This document shows, in pieces, positions 25,898 through 34,338 of a stretch of 64,000 nucleotides of DNA (its first letter is position 1; each line of letters opens with the position of its first letter). The DNA is from Winogradskyella jejuensis (GTDB taxonomy: Bacteria > Bacteroidota > Bacteroidia > Flavobacteriales > Flavobacteriaceae). Below the pieces are notes generated by a model, which was not told where the DNA came from, did not search any database, and worked only from the letters and a program-made list of their open reading frames with translations. The stretch is from the NCBI RefSeq assembly GCF_900129745.1, contig NZ_FQWS01000001.1:620001-684000 (forward strand). Reading direction: 5' to 3'. The translations under genes were made by a program, and so were the position numbers.

Positions 25898-26335
25898 ATG
25901 AAGAATTTAATGTTATTCCTATTGATTATACTTTTTAGTGCGAGTTCCTTTGCTCAAGAAACTAACTGTGAAAATTCTTTTGTAATAGTTGAAGATGTCC
26001 CAATATATCCAGGATGTCACATGAAAAAAAACAAGACAGAAAGAAAAAACTGTATGTCAACTAAAATATCTAAACTTATATCTAGAAAATTTAATGTAAA
26101 ATTAGCAGATAATTTAGGGCTTCCAAATGGATTAGTTAAAATCGTATTGCATTTTAAAATTAACAAAAAAGGAGAAATCATAGATGCTGATGCAGATGCG
26201 CCGCACCGAAAATTAAGAGAAGAAGCGATTAGAGTTATAAAATTAATTCCAAAAATGAAACGTCCAGGAATGCATAGAGGTCAAGCAGTTACTGTTCCTT
26301 TTGCAATACCTGTAAACTTTTATATTGATTCTTAA
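25898..26335 (+). CDS. small secreted protein with TonB C-terminal-like domain
   Basis: I start it at the ATG at 25898, five bases after thyA's stop, because this gives a signal peptide (MKNLMLFLLIILFSASSFAQ); the longer frame only overlaps thyA. The 145-residue product has a short Cys-containing region (VEDVPIYPGCHMKKNKTERKNCM) and a TonB_C-like domain (GLVKIVLHFKINKKGEIIDADADAPHRKLREEAIRVIKLIPKMKRPG...). The pattern EDVPIYPGC is typical of flavobacterial energy-transducer TonB relatives. Without an N-terminal membrane anchor it is unlikely to be a working TonB. It is probably periplasmic and of unknown role. Confidence 0.75.
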   Translation: MKNLMLFLLIILFSASSFAQETNCENSFVIVEDVPIYPGCHMKKNKTERKNCMSTKISKLISRKFNVKLADNLGLPNGLVKIVLHFKINKKGEIIDADADAPHRKLREEAIRVIKLIPKMKRPGMHRGQAVTVPFAIPVNFYIDS

Positions 26336-26355
26336 AAAAAATAGTAACAATGATA

Positions 26356-26395
26356 GAATAAAAAAGGCTTCAAATATTTGAAGCCTTTTTTATTC
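26356..26395. terminator. bidirectional Rho-independent terminator
   Basis: A perfect 40-base palindrome centred at 26375/26376: GGCTTCAAA arms flanked by A-runs on one side and T-runs on the other. It lies between the convergent TonB_C-like gene and the CBM48 gene and can terminate both. Confidence 0.92.
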
Positions 26396-26409
26396 TGTCT
26401 TATTTGCAA

Positions 26410-26706
26410 TTACAAATTAATCACCCCATTCTCTGCCGCAGCAAAGTCATTCCAAGCGTAAGCATCTGCCTGCTCATCATTGATGTAAGCGCCATCAACA
26501 ACATATCTAAACTCATAAGAACTTTCACTAGGTAAATCTACCGTTCCTTTAAAGGTTCCGTTTTTTAATTTTTTTAATTCTGTAGCTTCAGTATTCCACT
26601 CGTTAAAGCTTCCAACAACAGCTACATTTTTTGCCTCTTTTGCAGGAACAGAAAATGTTACTTTACAAACTGGCTTACTTTTTAAATACTGTTTTTTAAT
26701 TGCCAT
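26410..26706 (-). CDS. small isoamylase-N/CBM48-like glycogen-binding domain protein
   Basis: The 98-residue protein is one early-set domain (CBM48/AMPK-beta type) with almost nothing else: KPVCKVTFSVPAKEAKNVAVVGSFNEWNTEATELKKLKNGTFKGTVDL followed by YEFRYVVDGAYINDEQADAYAWNDF. The motif GSFNEWN carries the tryptophan that stacks on glucans in this family. It has no signal peptide, so it is cytosolic. Such stand-alone domains are frequent in Flavobacteriaceae and may bind intracellular glycogen-like polymers. No glycogen gene is nearby. A TAnnTTTG box (26729-26736) is upstream. Confidence 0.85.
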   Translation of the reverse strand: MAIKKQYLKSKPVCKVTFSVPAKEAKNVAVVGSFNEWNTEATELKKLKNGTFKGTVDLPSESSYEFRYVVDGAYINDEQADAYAWNDFAAAENGVINL

Positions 26707-26728
26707 AATAATCGGTTTAATTAATAAT

Positions 26729-26736
26729 CAAATGTA
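26729..26736 (-). promoter_or_regulatory. candidate -7 box of the CBM48 gene (TACATTTG)
   Basis: On the minus strand TACATTTG fits TAnnTTTG and lies 23 bases before the ATG at 26706, the same distance as the candidate box of pdhB. No convincing -33 element is seen. Confidence 0.42.
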
Positions 26737-26994
26737 TAAAAGAATTTAACCCTAGAATAGAGAAACATTAACTACATAAAAAGAATTATCACTTTAATAA
26801 AAATGACGACATCAAGATTGCAAATTGATAAAATTTAGAAGCTAAAATCGCTATTCTTTCAATAAATAAATTGAGTCTTACTTGACTGATTTTCAACTAC
26901 ATCGTTTTCGAAAAACTAATAAAATACAATACAAATATCTACTACAACGATTTAGTGAAAAAAGGGTATCTTTAACCTAGCAAAAAGCAAGCTT

Positions 26995-27924
26995 ATGTTC
27001 GGTAAAAAGAAACAGACACCATCCATTGATAAAGAACAATTAGAATTAATTGAGAATGCACAAAAACGCATAAAGGCTAAAAAACGATTATACGTTCATT
27101 TTGTAGTATTTCTTATTGGCGCCGTTTTCTTAATTATTGCCAATACTGTGCTTGGTATAGGAAAAGATTTTACCATCGCTGGTATTAATTGGTTTGTATA
27201 TGCCATTTTAGCTTGGTTATTTTTATTTATATACCATTTTATCAATGTGTTTATTACCAATAAATTTATGGGAAAAGATTGGGAAAAACAGCAAGTAGAA
27301 AAATTGGTAGCTAAACAACAACAGCGGATAGATAAGCTAAAAGAAAAGTTTGCCAAAGAAGATGAAAAATTAGCTGAAAAGCAATATGCTCAAGAAAAAT
27401 CACCTAAGGTAGACACTTCCATAAAAAAAAAGAATAAGCTCACTGTAATCGTTGCTGCTGGTGAAAATAATGCCATTGGCAAAGACAACGACCTTATTTG
27501 GCATCTAAGTGATGACTTAAAACGTTTTAAAAAACTCACTAATGGACACCATATAATAATGGGCCGCAAAACATTTGAGAGTTTTCCTAAACCGCTCCCT
27601 AACAGAACACATGTTGTCATTACTAGACAAAAAGACTATATCGCACCTGATGGTGTTATTATTGTAAACTCATTGGCTGACGCTTTGGATGCCTCTAGAA
27701 AAGATGACAACCCATTTATAATTGGTGGAGGCGAAATCTACAAACAAGCCATACCTCTTGCCGATGAATTAGAAATCACACGTGTTCATGCTACTTTTGA
27801 AGATGCCGATACATTTTTCCCTTTGATAGATGCCATGGAATGGAAAGAAGTTTCAAGAACTAAGCGTGAAGCCGATGAAAAGCACGCACATGCTTTTTCG
27901 TTTATTACTTACACTCGTCGATAA
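26995..27924 (+). CDS. folA: dihydrofolate reductase with N-terminal 2TM membrane domain (fusion)
   Basis: The 309-residue protein is about twice the usual DHFR length. Residues 1-32 are basic, 33-50 and 65-85 are two transmembrane helices (2TM domain), 95-135 form a charged coiled coil, and 149-307 is a complete DHFR. The DHFR part has VIVAAGENNAIGKDNDLIWHLSDDLKRFK (catalytic acid in the LSDDLKRF helix), HHIIMGRKTFESF, FIIGGGEIYK and THTFFPLID-like TFFPLI. There is no internal Met near residue 149 to start a free DHFR, so the frame must be read as one chain. It reduces dihydrofolate from ThyA, here probably at the inner membrane. Confidence 0.93.
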   Translation: MFGKKKQTPSIDKEQLELIENAQKRIKAKKRLYVHFVVFLIGAVFLIIANTVLGIGKDFTIAGINWFVYAILAWLFLFIYHFINVFITNKFMGKDWEKQQVEKLVAKQQQRIDKLKEKFAKEDEKLAEKQYAQEKSPKVDTSIKKKNKLTVIVAAGENNAIGKDNDLIWHLSDDLKRFKKLTNGHHIIMGRKTFESFPKPLPNRTHVVITRQKDYIAPDGVIIVNSLADALDASRKDDNPFIIGGGEIYKQAIPLADELEITRVHATFEDADTFFPLIDAMEWKEVSRTKREADEKHAHAFSFITYTRR

Positions 27925-27976
27925 GATATTATCTTTTTCAAAGACATCTATTTATTATCCTAAATAATTTAATTCC

Positions 27977-27984
27977 TATTTTTG
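27977..27984 (+). promoter_or_regulatory. candidate -7 box of fabD (TATTTTTG)
   Basis: TATTTTTG matches TAnnTTTG and lies 22 bases before the fabD ATG, a spacing like that of the boxes before pdhB and the CBM48 gene. A -33 TTG is not obvious. Confidence 0.42.
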
Positions 27985-28005
27985 CATCACTAAATTGAAA
28001 CTACA

Positions 28006-28899
28006 ATGAACGCATATATTTTTCCTGGTCAAGGTGCTCAATTCTCAGGAATGGGCTTAGACCTTTACGAAAACTCCCCTTTAGCACAAGAACTTTTTGA
28101 AAAAGCCAATGATATTTTAGGTTTTTCTATTACAGATGTTATGTTTGAAGGTTCTGCTGAAGACTTAAAAGAAACTAAAGTCACACAACCAGCTATCTTT
28201 TTGCACTCCGTGATTTTAGCAAAAACTTTAGGAGAAGATTTTAAACCAGATATGGTTGCTGGTCATTCTTTAGGCGAATTTTCTGCACTAGTTGCTGCTG
28301 GAGCTTTAACCTTTGAAGATGGTTTAAAATTAGTATCTCAGCGTGCTCAAGCCATGCAAAAAGCTTGCGAATTGCAACCTAGTACTATGGCTGCAGTTTT
28401 AGGGTTAGATGATGATATAGTTGAAAAAGTATGTGCAACTACAGAAGGTATTGTTGTTGCTGCAAACTACAATTGTCCAGGGCAATTAGTAATTTCTGGA
28501 GAAATTGAAGCCATTAACAAAGCCTGCGAAACACTTAAAGAAGAAGGCGCAAGACGTGCATTAGTATTACCTGTTGGCGGAGCATTTCACTCACCAATGA
28601 TGGAACCTGCTCGTGAAGAATTAGCTACCGCAATTGAGAATACAACATTTAGTAAACCTAACTGCCCGATTTACCAAAATGTAACGGCTTCTGCTATTAC
28701 TGATGAGAATGAAATAAAATCCAATTTGATTTCGCAATTAACAGCTCCTGTCCGTTGGACACAATCTGTGCAGCAAATGATTGAAGATGGCGCTAAACAC
28801 TTTACTGAAGTTGGTCCTGGTAAAGTACTTCAAGGTTTGGTACGTAAAATTAATCGTGAGGCAGAGACAACATCAGCTACTTTTGAAACTAACGCTTAA
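28006..28899 (+). CDS. fabD: malonyl CoA-acyl carrier protein transacylase
   Basis: The 297-residue enzyme has the FabD layout: YIFPGQGAQFSGMG, TQPAIFLHSV, the nucleophile Ser88 in AGHSLGEFSALVAAGAL, the QRAQAMQKAC segment that carries the malonate-binding Arg, and the catalytic His in LPVGGAFHSPMM. It loads malonyl groups on ACP to start fatty acid synthesis in the cytosol. It is followed after 12 bases by lspA, so the two are probably co-transcribed. No other fab gene is adjacent. Confidence 0.95.
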   Translation: MNAYIFPGQGAQFSGMGLDLYENSPLAQELFEKANDILGFSITDVMFEGSAEDLKETKVTQPAIFLHSVILAKTLGEDFKPDMVAGHSLGEFSALVAAGALTFEDGLKLVSQRAQAMQKACELQPSTMAAVLGLDDDIVEKVCATTEGIVVAANYNCPGQLVISGEIEAINKACETLKEEGARRALVLPVGGAFHSPMMEPAREELATAIENTTFSKPNCPIYQNVTASAITDENEIKSNLISQLTAPVRWTQSVQQMIEDGAKHFTEVGPGKVLQGLVRKINREAETTSATFETNA

Positions 28900-28911
28900 T
28901 AACTTATTATT

Positions 28912-29406
28912 TTGAATAGAAATCTCTTGATAGCATTAATTGTTATCGGCAATTTAGCAGTTGACCAATTATCCAAAATATGGGTGCGCGCTAATTTTAT
29001 CTATGGTGAAACCAAAGAATTAATCGGCGATAAATTTGTTATGCAGTATGTAGAAAATAAAGGTGCTTTTTTAGGTATGGGTAGTGATATGAATCCTACA
29101 CTTCACTTTATTTTATTAAAACTTTTACCACTTTTAGTTTTACTCTATGTTGTTTACTACATCGTAAAAACTAAGAGTTTGGACAAGCTTAGCTTAATTG
29201 CATTTTCTTGTATTGTTGGTGGCGGGTTAGCTAACGTAATCGACCGATTCCTATTCAGTTCTGTCACGGACTTTTTCTTTATCGATTTAGGAGGTGTATT
29301 TAAGACTGGTATATTCAATGTTGCAGACGTTGCTGTAACTACAGGAATGTTTATGCTAATTTTTAGCAACTTTATAATGAAAAAGAAAAAGGACACTAGC
29401 AATTAA
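28912..29406 (+). CDS. lspA: lipoprotein signal peptidase (signal peptidase II)
   Basis: The 164-residue protein begins with TTG (MNRNLLIALIVIGNLAVDQLSKIWV); no ATG lies early enough to include the first membrane helix. Four hydrophobic helices and the family boxes are present: VDQLSKIWV, ENKGAFLGMG, GGGLANVIDRFLF with the first catalytic Asp, VTDFFFID, and FNVADVAVTTG with the second catalytic Asp. It cleaves signal peptides of lipoproteins in the inner membrane, of which this window encodes many. The 3' end of the gene forms one arm of a terminator. Confidence 0.93.
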   Translation: MNRNLLIALIVIGNLAVDQLSKIWVRANFIYGETKELIGDKFVMQYVENKGAFLGMGSDMNPTLHFILLKLLPLLVLLYVVYYIVKTKSLDKLSLIAFSCIVGGGLANVIDRFLFSSVTDFFFIDLGGVFKTGIFNVADVAVTTGMFMLIFSNFIMKKKKDTSN

Positions 29407-29420
29407 TGTCCTTTTTCTTT
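29382..29420. terminator. bidirectional terminator overlapping the lspA 3' end
   Basis: Arms AAAGAAAAAGGACA (29382-29395) and TGTCCTTTTTCTTT (29407-29420) pair perfectly over 14 bases with an 11-base loop containing the lspA stop codon. Converging genes on both sides can use it. Confidence 0.85.
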
Positions 29421-29438
29421 TAATTTATTTCGAGAAGC

Positions 29439-30710
29439 TTACTGCTTATAAACCTTACCTTCTTTCATTACAAAAACAACGTTTTCCATCGTAGAAATAT
29501 TCTTCGTTGGGTCGTCTTCAACAGCAATAATGTCTGCGACAAATCCTTTTTTAATTTGGCCTAAATCATTTTCCTTTTTCAATAGCATTGCATTGGTGAC
29601 TGTCGCACTTTCTATAGCTTTGATAGCCGGCATACCTGCTTCAACCATGTATCCAAATTCTTTTCCGTTATCGCCATGATAGAAAACAGCAGCATCGGTA
29701 CCAAACGCAATACCTACACCAGCCTTGTAAGCACGAGCAAACATATCTTGAATTTTAGGACCAATATCTAAGGCTTTAGGAACAATAATTTCAGGATAGT
29801 AGCCTTTAATTTTAGCTTTTTCTGAAACAAACTTGCCCGCACTAATTGTAGGAACCAAATACACATCGTATAGTTTCATTAATTCCATAGTTTCAGCGCT
29901 CATGAGTGTTCCGTGTTCAATAGTTTTTACACCACCTTTTATAGCACGTTGCATGCCTTCATCTCCATGTGCATGTGCCGCCACATGGAATCCGTAATCT
30001 TTTGCAGTTTCACAAATGGCTTTAATTTCTTCAAGAGTAAACTGAGGGTTTTGCCCGTTTTTGGCAACACTTAAAACACCACCTGTTGCCGTAATTTTTA
30101 TTAAATCTGCACCGTTTTTATAGCGTTGTCTAACTGCTTTTTTAGCATCTTCTACGCCGTTAACTACACCTTCTTTTGGTCCAGGATTACCAAGGAGACT
30201 TCGTTTTGCTCCGTTAGTAGGGTCTGCATGCCCACCAGTTGTAGCGAGCGCTTTTTCAGCAGTAAAAATTCTTGGGCCAACAACCTTACCTTGGTTTATT
30301 GCATTACGCAAAGACACGTTAACGCCAGAGCCGCCTAAATCTCTAACTGTTGTAAAGCCATTCATTAAAGTTACGTTTGCATAGTGCAGTGAATTATAGG
30401 CTACGTCTGCATCGTTTAAGGTATAAGCTTCAAGATATTTTTTCGGATTAGTTTCAGACTCGATATGTACGTGCATATCTATTAAGCCTGGCATCACTGT
30501 TTTAGATTTTAAATCAACTACTGTACCTGACTTTGGTTTTGCGTAACCATCTACAACATCTACGATAGTTTTCCCTTCAACAATAACTGTTTTCTCATTT
30601 AAAATTTTACCAGATTTGGTATCAATCAATTTCCCACAATGTAGATAGGTCGTCTGGCCTACAATCGTCGTTGCAAATAATAAAACAAATAGTCTAAGTA
30701 ATAGTTTCAT
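29439..30710 (-). CDS. secreted amidohydrolase family protein (prolidase/imidazolonepropionase-like)
   Basis: The 423-residue protein has a signal peptide (MKLLLRLFVLLFATTIVGQ) and a metal-dependent amidohydrolase barrel: VMPGLIDMHVHIE (first metal HxH), GADLIKITATGG with the Lys that is usually carboxylated, VAAHAHGDEGMQRAI (His), TIEHGTLMS (His), and IAFGTDAAVF (Asp). This subgroup hydrolyses C-terminal amino acid amides or X-Pro dipeptides in the periplasm; the substrate is not certain. It starts 2 bases after galE's stop and is therefore likely the third gene of a DegT-galE-amidohydrolase operon. Confidence 0.88.
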   Translation of the reverse strand: MKLLLRLFVLLFATTIVGQTTYLHCGKLIDTKSGKILNEKTVIVEGKTIVDVVDGYAKPKSGTVVDLKSKTVMPGLIDMHVHIESETNPKKYLEAYTLNDADVAYNSLHYANVTLMNGFTTVRDLGGSGVNVSLRNAINQGKVVGPRIFTAEKALATTGGHADPTNGAKRSLLGNPGPKEGVVNGVEDAKKAVRQRYKNGADLIKITATGGVLSVAKNGQNPQFTLEEIKAICETAKDYGFHVAAHAHGDEGMQRAIKGGVKTIEHGTLMSAETMELMKLYDVYLVPTISAGKFVSEKAKIKGYYPEIIVPKALDIGPKIQDMFARAYKAGVGIAFGTDAAVFYHGDNGKEFGYMVEAGMPAIKAIESATVTNAMLLKKENDLGQIKKGFVADIIAVEDDPTKNISTMENVVFVMKEGKVYKQ

Positions 30711-30712
30711 AA

Positions 30713-31735
30713 TTAATTATTTTTTCTAATTTTTTTCTCCCACTGCCATGCATCTCGCATAGCTTCATCTAAAGTGAGGCTTGATGTCCAACCCAATATA
30801 TTATTGGCCTTAATGGTATCAGCATAGGCAGACGTCACATCTCCAGCACGTCTTTCAACAACTTTATAATTCAGTTTTTGGTTTGAAACCCTTTCAAAAG
30901 CTTCGATAACCTCAATCACTGAGCTTCCTTTTCCTGTTCCTATATTGAATACTTCAAAATTTGAAGTCTGCTGATGTTTTATCAATCGTTCTAAAGCTAC
31001 AACATGAGCTTTAGCTACATCAACCACATGAATATAATCTCTAATACAAGTGCCATCTTCCGTAGGATAATCATTTCCGAAAACAGATAACTGTTCTCGT
31101 AATCCTATAGCTGTTTGTGTGATGTAAGGCACTAAGTTCTGCGGAACACCTTGAGGTAATTCTCCGATATGAGCTGAACTATGCGCTCCTATAGGATTAA
31201 AGTAACGAAGTGCTGTAACCTTTAAATCATTATTAATCTTAGTTGTATCTCTTAAAATCTCCTCACCTATTTGTTTTGTATTCCCGTATGGTGATTGTGC
31301 TAGTTTTATTGGTGCATTTTCAGTAATTGGCATTTTATCAGCTTCGCCATAAACCGTACATGATGAACTAAAAATAAAATTCTGCTGCTTTTGCTTTTGT
31401 AGTTCTTGGAGGAGGTTAATTAAAGTTGAAACATTATTCTGATAATAGAACAATGGTTTTTCAACACTTTCGCCAACGGCTTTACTTGCTGCAAAATGAA
31501 TAACACCATCGATATCTTGATGGTGTTTAAAAAAGTCTTTTAGCTCAAAGTTGTCTCTTAAATCTAGTTCTTCAAACTCAGGTTGTATTCCCGTAATTTT
31601 AGTAATCCCATCGAGTACTTCAATAGAAGAGTTAGATAGATTATCTATAATCACAACTTCATGACCCTCTTGCTGCAGTTCTACGACTGTATGAGAACCA
31701 ATATACCCAAGTCCGCCTGTAACTAAAACTTTCAT
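30713..31735 (-). CDS. galE: UDP-glucose 4-epimerase
   Basis: The 340-residue short-chain dehydrogenase has the NAD motif VTGGLGYIGSHTVVEL (residues 5-20), VIHFAASKAVGES, the catalytic triad Ser124/Tyr150/Lys154 (FSSSCTVYG and SPYGNTKQ), and the LRYFNPIGAH and YPTEDGTCIRDYIHVVDVA blocks typical of GalE. It interconverts UDP-glucose and UDP-galactose for envelope glycans or sugar catabolism. It lies 9 bases after the aminotransferase gene and 2 bases before the amidohydrolase gene. Confidence 0.94.
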   Translation of the reverse strand: MKVLVTGGLGYIGSHTVVELQQEGHEVVIIDNLSNSSIEVLDGITKITGIQPEFEELDLRDNFELKDFFKHHQDIDGVIHFAASKAVGESVEKPLFYYQNNVSTLINLLQELQKQKQQNFIFSSSCTVYGEADKMPITENAPIKLAQSPYGNTKQIGEEILRDTTKINNDLKVTALRYFNPIGAHSSAHIGELPQGVPQNLVPYITQTAIGLREQLSVFGNDYPTEDGTCIRDYIHVVDVAKAHVVALERLIKHQQTSNFEVFNIGTGKGSSVIEVIEAFERVSNQKLNYKVVERRAGDVTSAYADTIKANNILGWTSSLTLDEAMRDAWQWEKKIRKNN

Positions 31736-31744
31736 TATTAGAAT

Positions 31745-32902
31745 TTAGTTAGCGTCTATAAAATCTAAAACTGTCTTTGTAATAAAATCAATTTGTTCGT
31801 CATCTAACTCCGTATGCATTGGTAAAGAAATTACAGATTGCACCAATTGATTTGTAACTTTAAAATCATCTTCGTTATAGCGCTCATCTACATAGGCTTT
31901 CTGCTTATGCAGAGGAATTGGATAATATACACCACAAGGGATTCCCTTTTCGTTTAAATGTGCCACAAGTGCATCTCTATCAACATCTTTAAGATTTAAA
32001 GTGTATTGATGAAACACGTGACAGTCACAAGTATCGCAAATTCCATCGCAGTTTGTTCTTCCAGATGGCACTGTAATTTTTGGATGATTTTTAAAGGCTT
32101 CGTTATATTTTCGAGTAGCATTTCTGCGTGCATTGTTATAACTATCTAAATGCGGTAATTTAGCATCTAAAACAGCTGCCTGCAAAGAATCTAATCTCGA
32201 ATTTACACCAACCACATCATGGTGATAGCGCTTGTACATCCCGTGATTAACGATTCCTCTTATGGTATGTGCTAAATCATCGTCATTGGTGAAAATAGCA
32301 CCACCATCACCATAGCAACCTAAATTTTTAGACGGAAAAAAAGACGTTGAAGCTACGTGACCAATAACGCCGGTTTTTGTTTTAGAACCATCTTTATGTG
32401 TGTAATTTGCTCCAATACCTTGCGCATTATCTTCTATAACATAAAGATTGTGTTCTTTAGCTAAATCCATGATTTCATCCATATTGGCAGCTAAGCCAAA
32501 TAAATGCACAGGGACAATGGCTTTAGTTTTTGGTGTAATTGCTTTTTTTACAGCATCTACATCTATGTTAAAAGTTACTGGGTCAACATCTACCAAAACT
32601 GGTGTTAACTTTAATAATGCAATAACTTCTACTGTTGCTGCAAAGGTAAAATCGGCAGTAATAACCTCATCTCCTTGTTCTAAGCCGAGACCCATCATTG
32701 CTATTTGTAAAGCATCGGTTCCGTTAGCGCATGGAATGACATGTTTTACATCTAAATAATCTTCAAGATTTTTTTGAAATTGATGGACTTTAGGTCCATT
32801 GATAAATGCAGCACTTCCTAATATTTCGTCAAAAGAGGTATTTACTTCGTCTTTTATTCTTGCATATTGGCCCTGAAGGTCGACCATTTGAATCTTTTTC
32901 AT
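31745..32902 (-). CDS. DegT/DnrJ/EryC1/StrS family sugar aminotransferase
   Basis: I start the gene at the ATG at 32902 (MKKIQMVDLQGQYARIKDEV), the usual start of the family; the longer frame would add 24 unrelated residues. The 385-residue PLP enzyme has CANGTDALQIAMMGLGLEQGDEVI, EDNAQGIGA, and the PLP-lysine segment TSFFPSKNLGCYGDGGA. A cysteine-rich stretch, NCDGICDTCDCHVFHQYTL, sits before the C-terminal domain and could bind a metal. It transfers an amino group to a nucleotide keto-sugar, making an amino sugar for LPS or other surface glycans. With galE downstream and Kdo transferase divergent, an envelope-glycan role fits. Confidence 0.9.
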   Translation of the reverse strand: MKKIQMVDLQGQYARIKDEVNTSFDEILGSAAFINGPKVHQFQKNLEDYLDVKHVIPCANGTDALQIAMMGLGLEQGDEVITADFTFAATVEVIALLKLTPVLVDVDPVTFNIDVDAVKKAITPKTKAIVPVHLFGLAANMDEIMDLAKEHNLYVIEDNAQGIGANYTHKDGSKTKTGVIGHVASTSFFPSKNLGCYGDGGAIFTNDDDLAHTIRGIVNHGMYKRYHHDVVGVNSRLDSLQAAVLDAKLPHLDSYNNARRNATRKYNEAFKNHPKITVPSGRTNCDGICDTCDCHVFHQYTLNLKDVDRDALVAHLNEKGIPCGVYYPIPLHKQKAYVDERYNEDDFKVTNQLVQSVISLPMHTELDDEQIDFITKTVLDFIDAN

Positions 32903-33015
32903 TCTCGTAATATATTTAATATAGTATAAGCCCAGGGCTCCTAGCGAAAGTACAAAAATGTTACGGCTCATCAATGTATTTAATTGAAAGAAATGTATTT
33001 TAGCACAAATCGAAT

Positions 33016-34251
33016 ATGTTGAGATTTTTTTATTCTATAGGCATTTATTTATTAGGTCTTGTTTTACAGGTCTTTTCGTTTTTTAATCCCAAAATTAAAT
33101 TAGGCGTAGTTGGAAGAAGAAATACTTTCAGCATACTTAAGCAATCCATATCTCAGACTGATAAAACGATTTGGATGCACTGCGCATCTTTAGGTGAATA
33201 CGAACAAGGTCTTCCTGTTTTACAGGCTCTAAAGATTAAATATCCTAAACATAAAATTGTAGTTTCGTTTTTTTCGCCATCTGGTTACGAGATTAAAAAG
33301 AACTCAACAGATATTGATGTTGCTATCTATCTGCCTTTAGACACCAAAAAAAACGCAAAACAATTTTTAGATTTAGCGCATCCTGAATTGATACTTTTTG
33401 TGAAATACGAAATCTGGCCTAATATCCTTCTCGAAGCTAAAAAGCGAGGTATCACATCACTTTTAATTTCTGCAACATTCAGGAAAGGTCAATCTTATTT
33501 TAAATGGTATGGAAGCTTAATGCGAAAGGCTTTATTTTCCTTTGACCATATTTTTACACAAGATGAAAATTCTAAAGAATTAATAAAAAAGATTGGATAT
33601 AGTTCTGTGTCTGTTTCTGGTGATACACGTTTTGACCGTGTGAGTCATCAACTAAAAATAGATAATACTATTGATTTTATCGAGACTTTTAAAGCCGATA
33701 AGACTACTATTGTTTTTGGAAGCTCGTGGCCGGCAGACGATGCCCTTTTTATTCCTTTTATCAATGAGAATCATAACGATTTAAAATTTATTATAGCGCC
33801 TCATAACATTAAACCCAGCTATATAAATTATATTGAGGAGCGGCTCAAAGTGCCTACAGTAAAATTCTCTAACATGAAAGGTAAAATCCTTTCAGAATAT
33901 AGTGCATTTATCCTTGATACTATTGGCTATTTAGGGAAAACCTATAGCTACGCAGATATCGCTTATGTGGGAGGTGCAGCTGGAAATACTGGTTTACATA
34001 ATGTCCTAGAACCAGCCGTTTTTGGAATTCCGATAATCATCGGAAAAAACTATTCAAAATTTCCTGAGGCAAAGCAATTAATAGAACTTAATGGTATTGT
34101 GAGTACTGAAACAAAAGAAGACTTTAAAAAAACGATTTCTCACTTAGTCGAAAATGTTAATAAAAGACATGCTCAAGGCGCTATTAATTCAAAATTTATA
34201 GAAAATAATCAAGGTGCAGTGGTCCATATCCTTGATTTCATACGTATATAG
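33016..34251 (+). CDS. waaA: 3-deoxy-D-manno-octulosonic acid transferase (Kdo transferase)
   Basis: The 411-residue enzyme has an N-terminal membrane anchor (residues 4-24) and the GT30 fold: IWMHCASLGEYEQGLPVLQALK (with the catalytic Glu of the ASLGE motif), FSPSGYEI, ELILFVKYEIWPNILLEAKKRG, DTRFDRV, FGSSWPADD, FIIAPHNI and YVGGAAGNTGLHNVLEPAVFGIPIIIG. It attaches Kdo to lipid A on the cytosolic face of the inner membrane. It is divergent from the aminotransferase-galE operon. The first step of LPS core synthesis makes this an essential-type gene. Confidence 0.94.
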   Translation: MLRFFYSIGIYLLGLVLQVFSFFNPKIKLGVVGRRNTFSILKQSISQTDKTIWMHCASLGEYEQGLPVLQALKIKYPKHKIVVSFFSPSGYEIKKNSTDIDVAIYLPLDTKKNAKQFLDLAHPELILFVKYEIWPNILLEAKKRGITSLLISATFRKGQSYFKWYGSLMRKALFSFDHIFTQDENSKELIKKIGYSSVSVSGDTRFDRVSHQLKIDNTIDFIETFKADKTTIVFGSSWPADDALFIPFINENHNDLKFIIAPHNIKPSYINYIEERLKVPTVKFSNMKGKILSEYSAFILDTIGYLGKTYSYADIAYVGGAAGNTGLHNVLEPAVFGIPIIIGKNYSKFPEAKQLIELNGIVSTETKEDFKKTISHLVENVNKRHAQGAINSKFIENNQGAVVHILDFIRI

Positions 34252-34338
34252 AGAGAATTTATGTGGCATAATAACAAAATAAGTGCCATTTTTTGAGTAT
34301 TTTACTCAAATCAACTTTTAAAACTAAAACCAATAATT

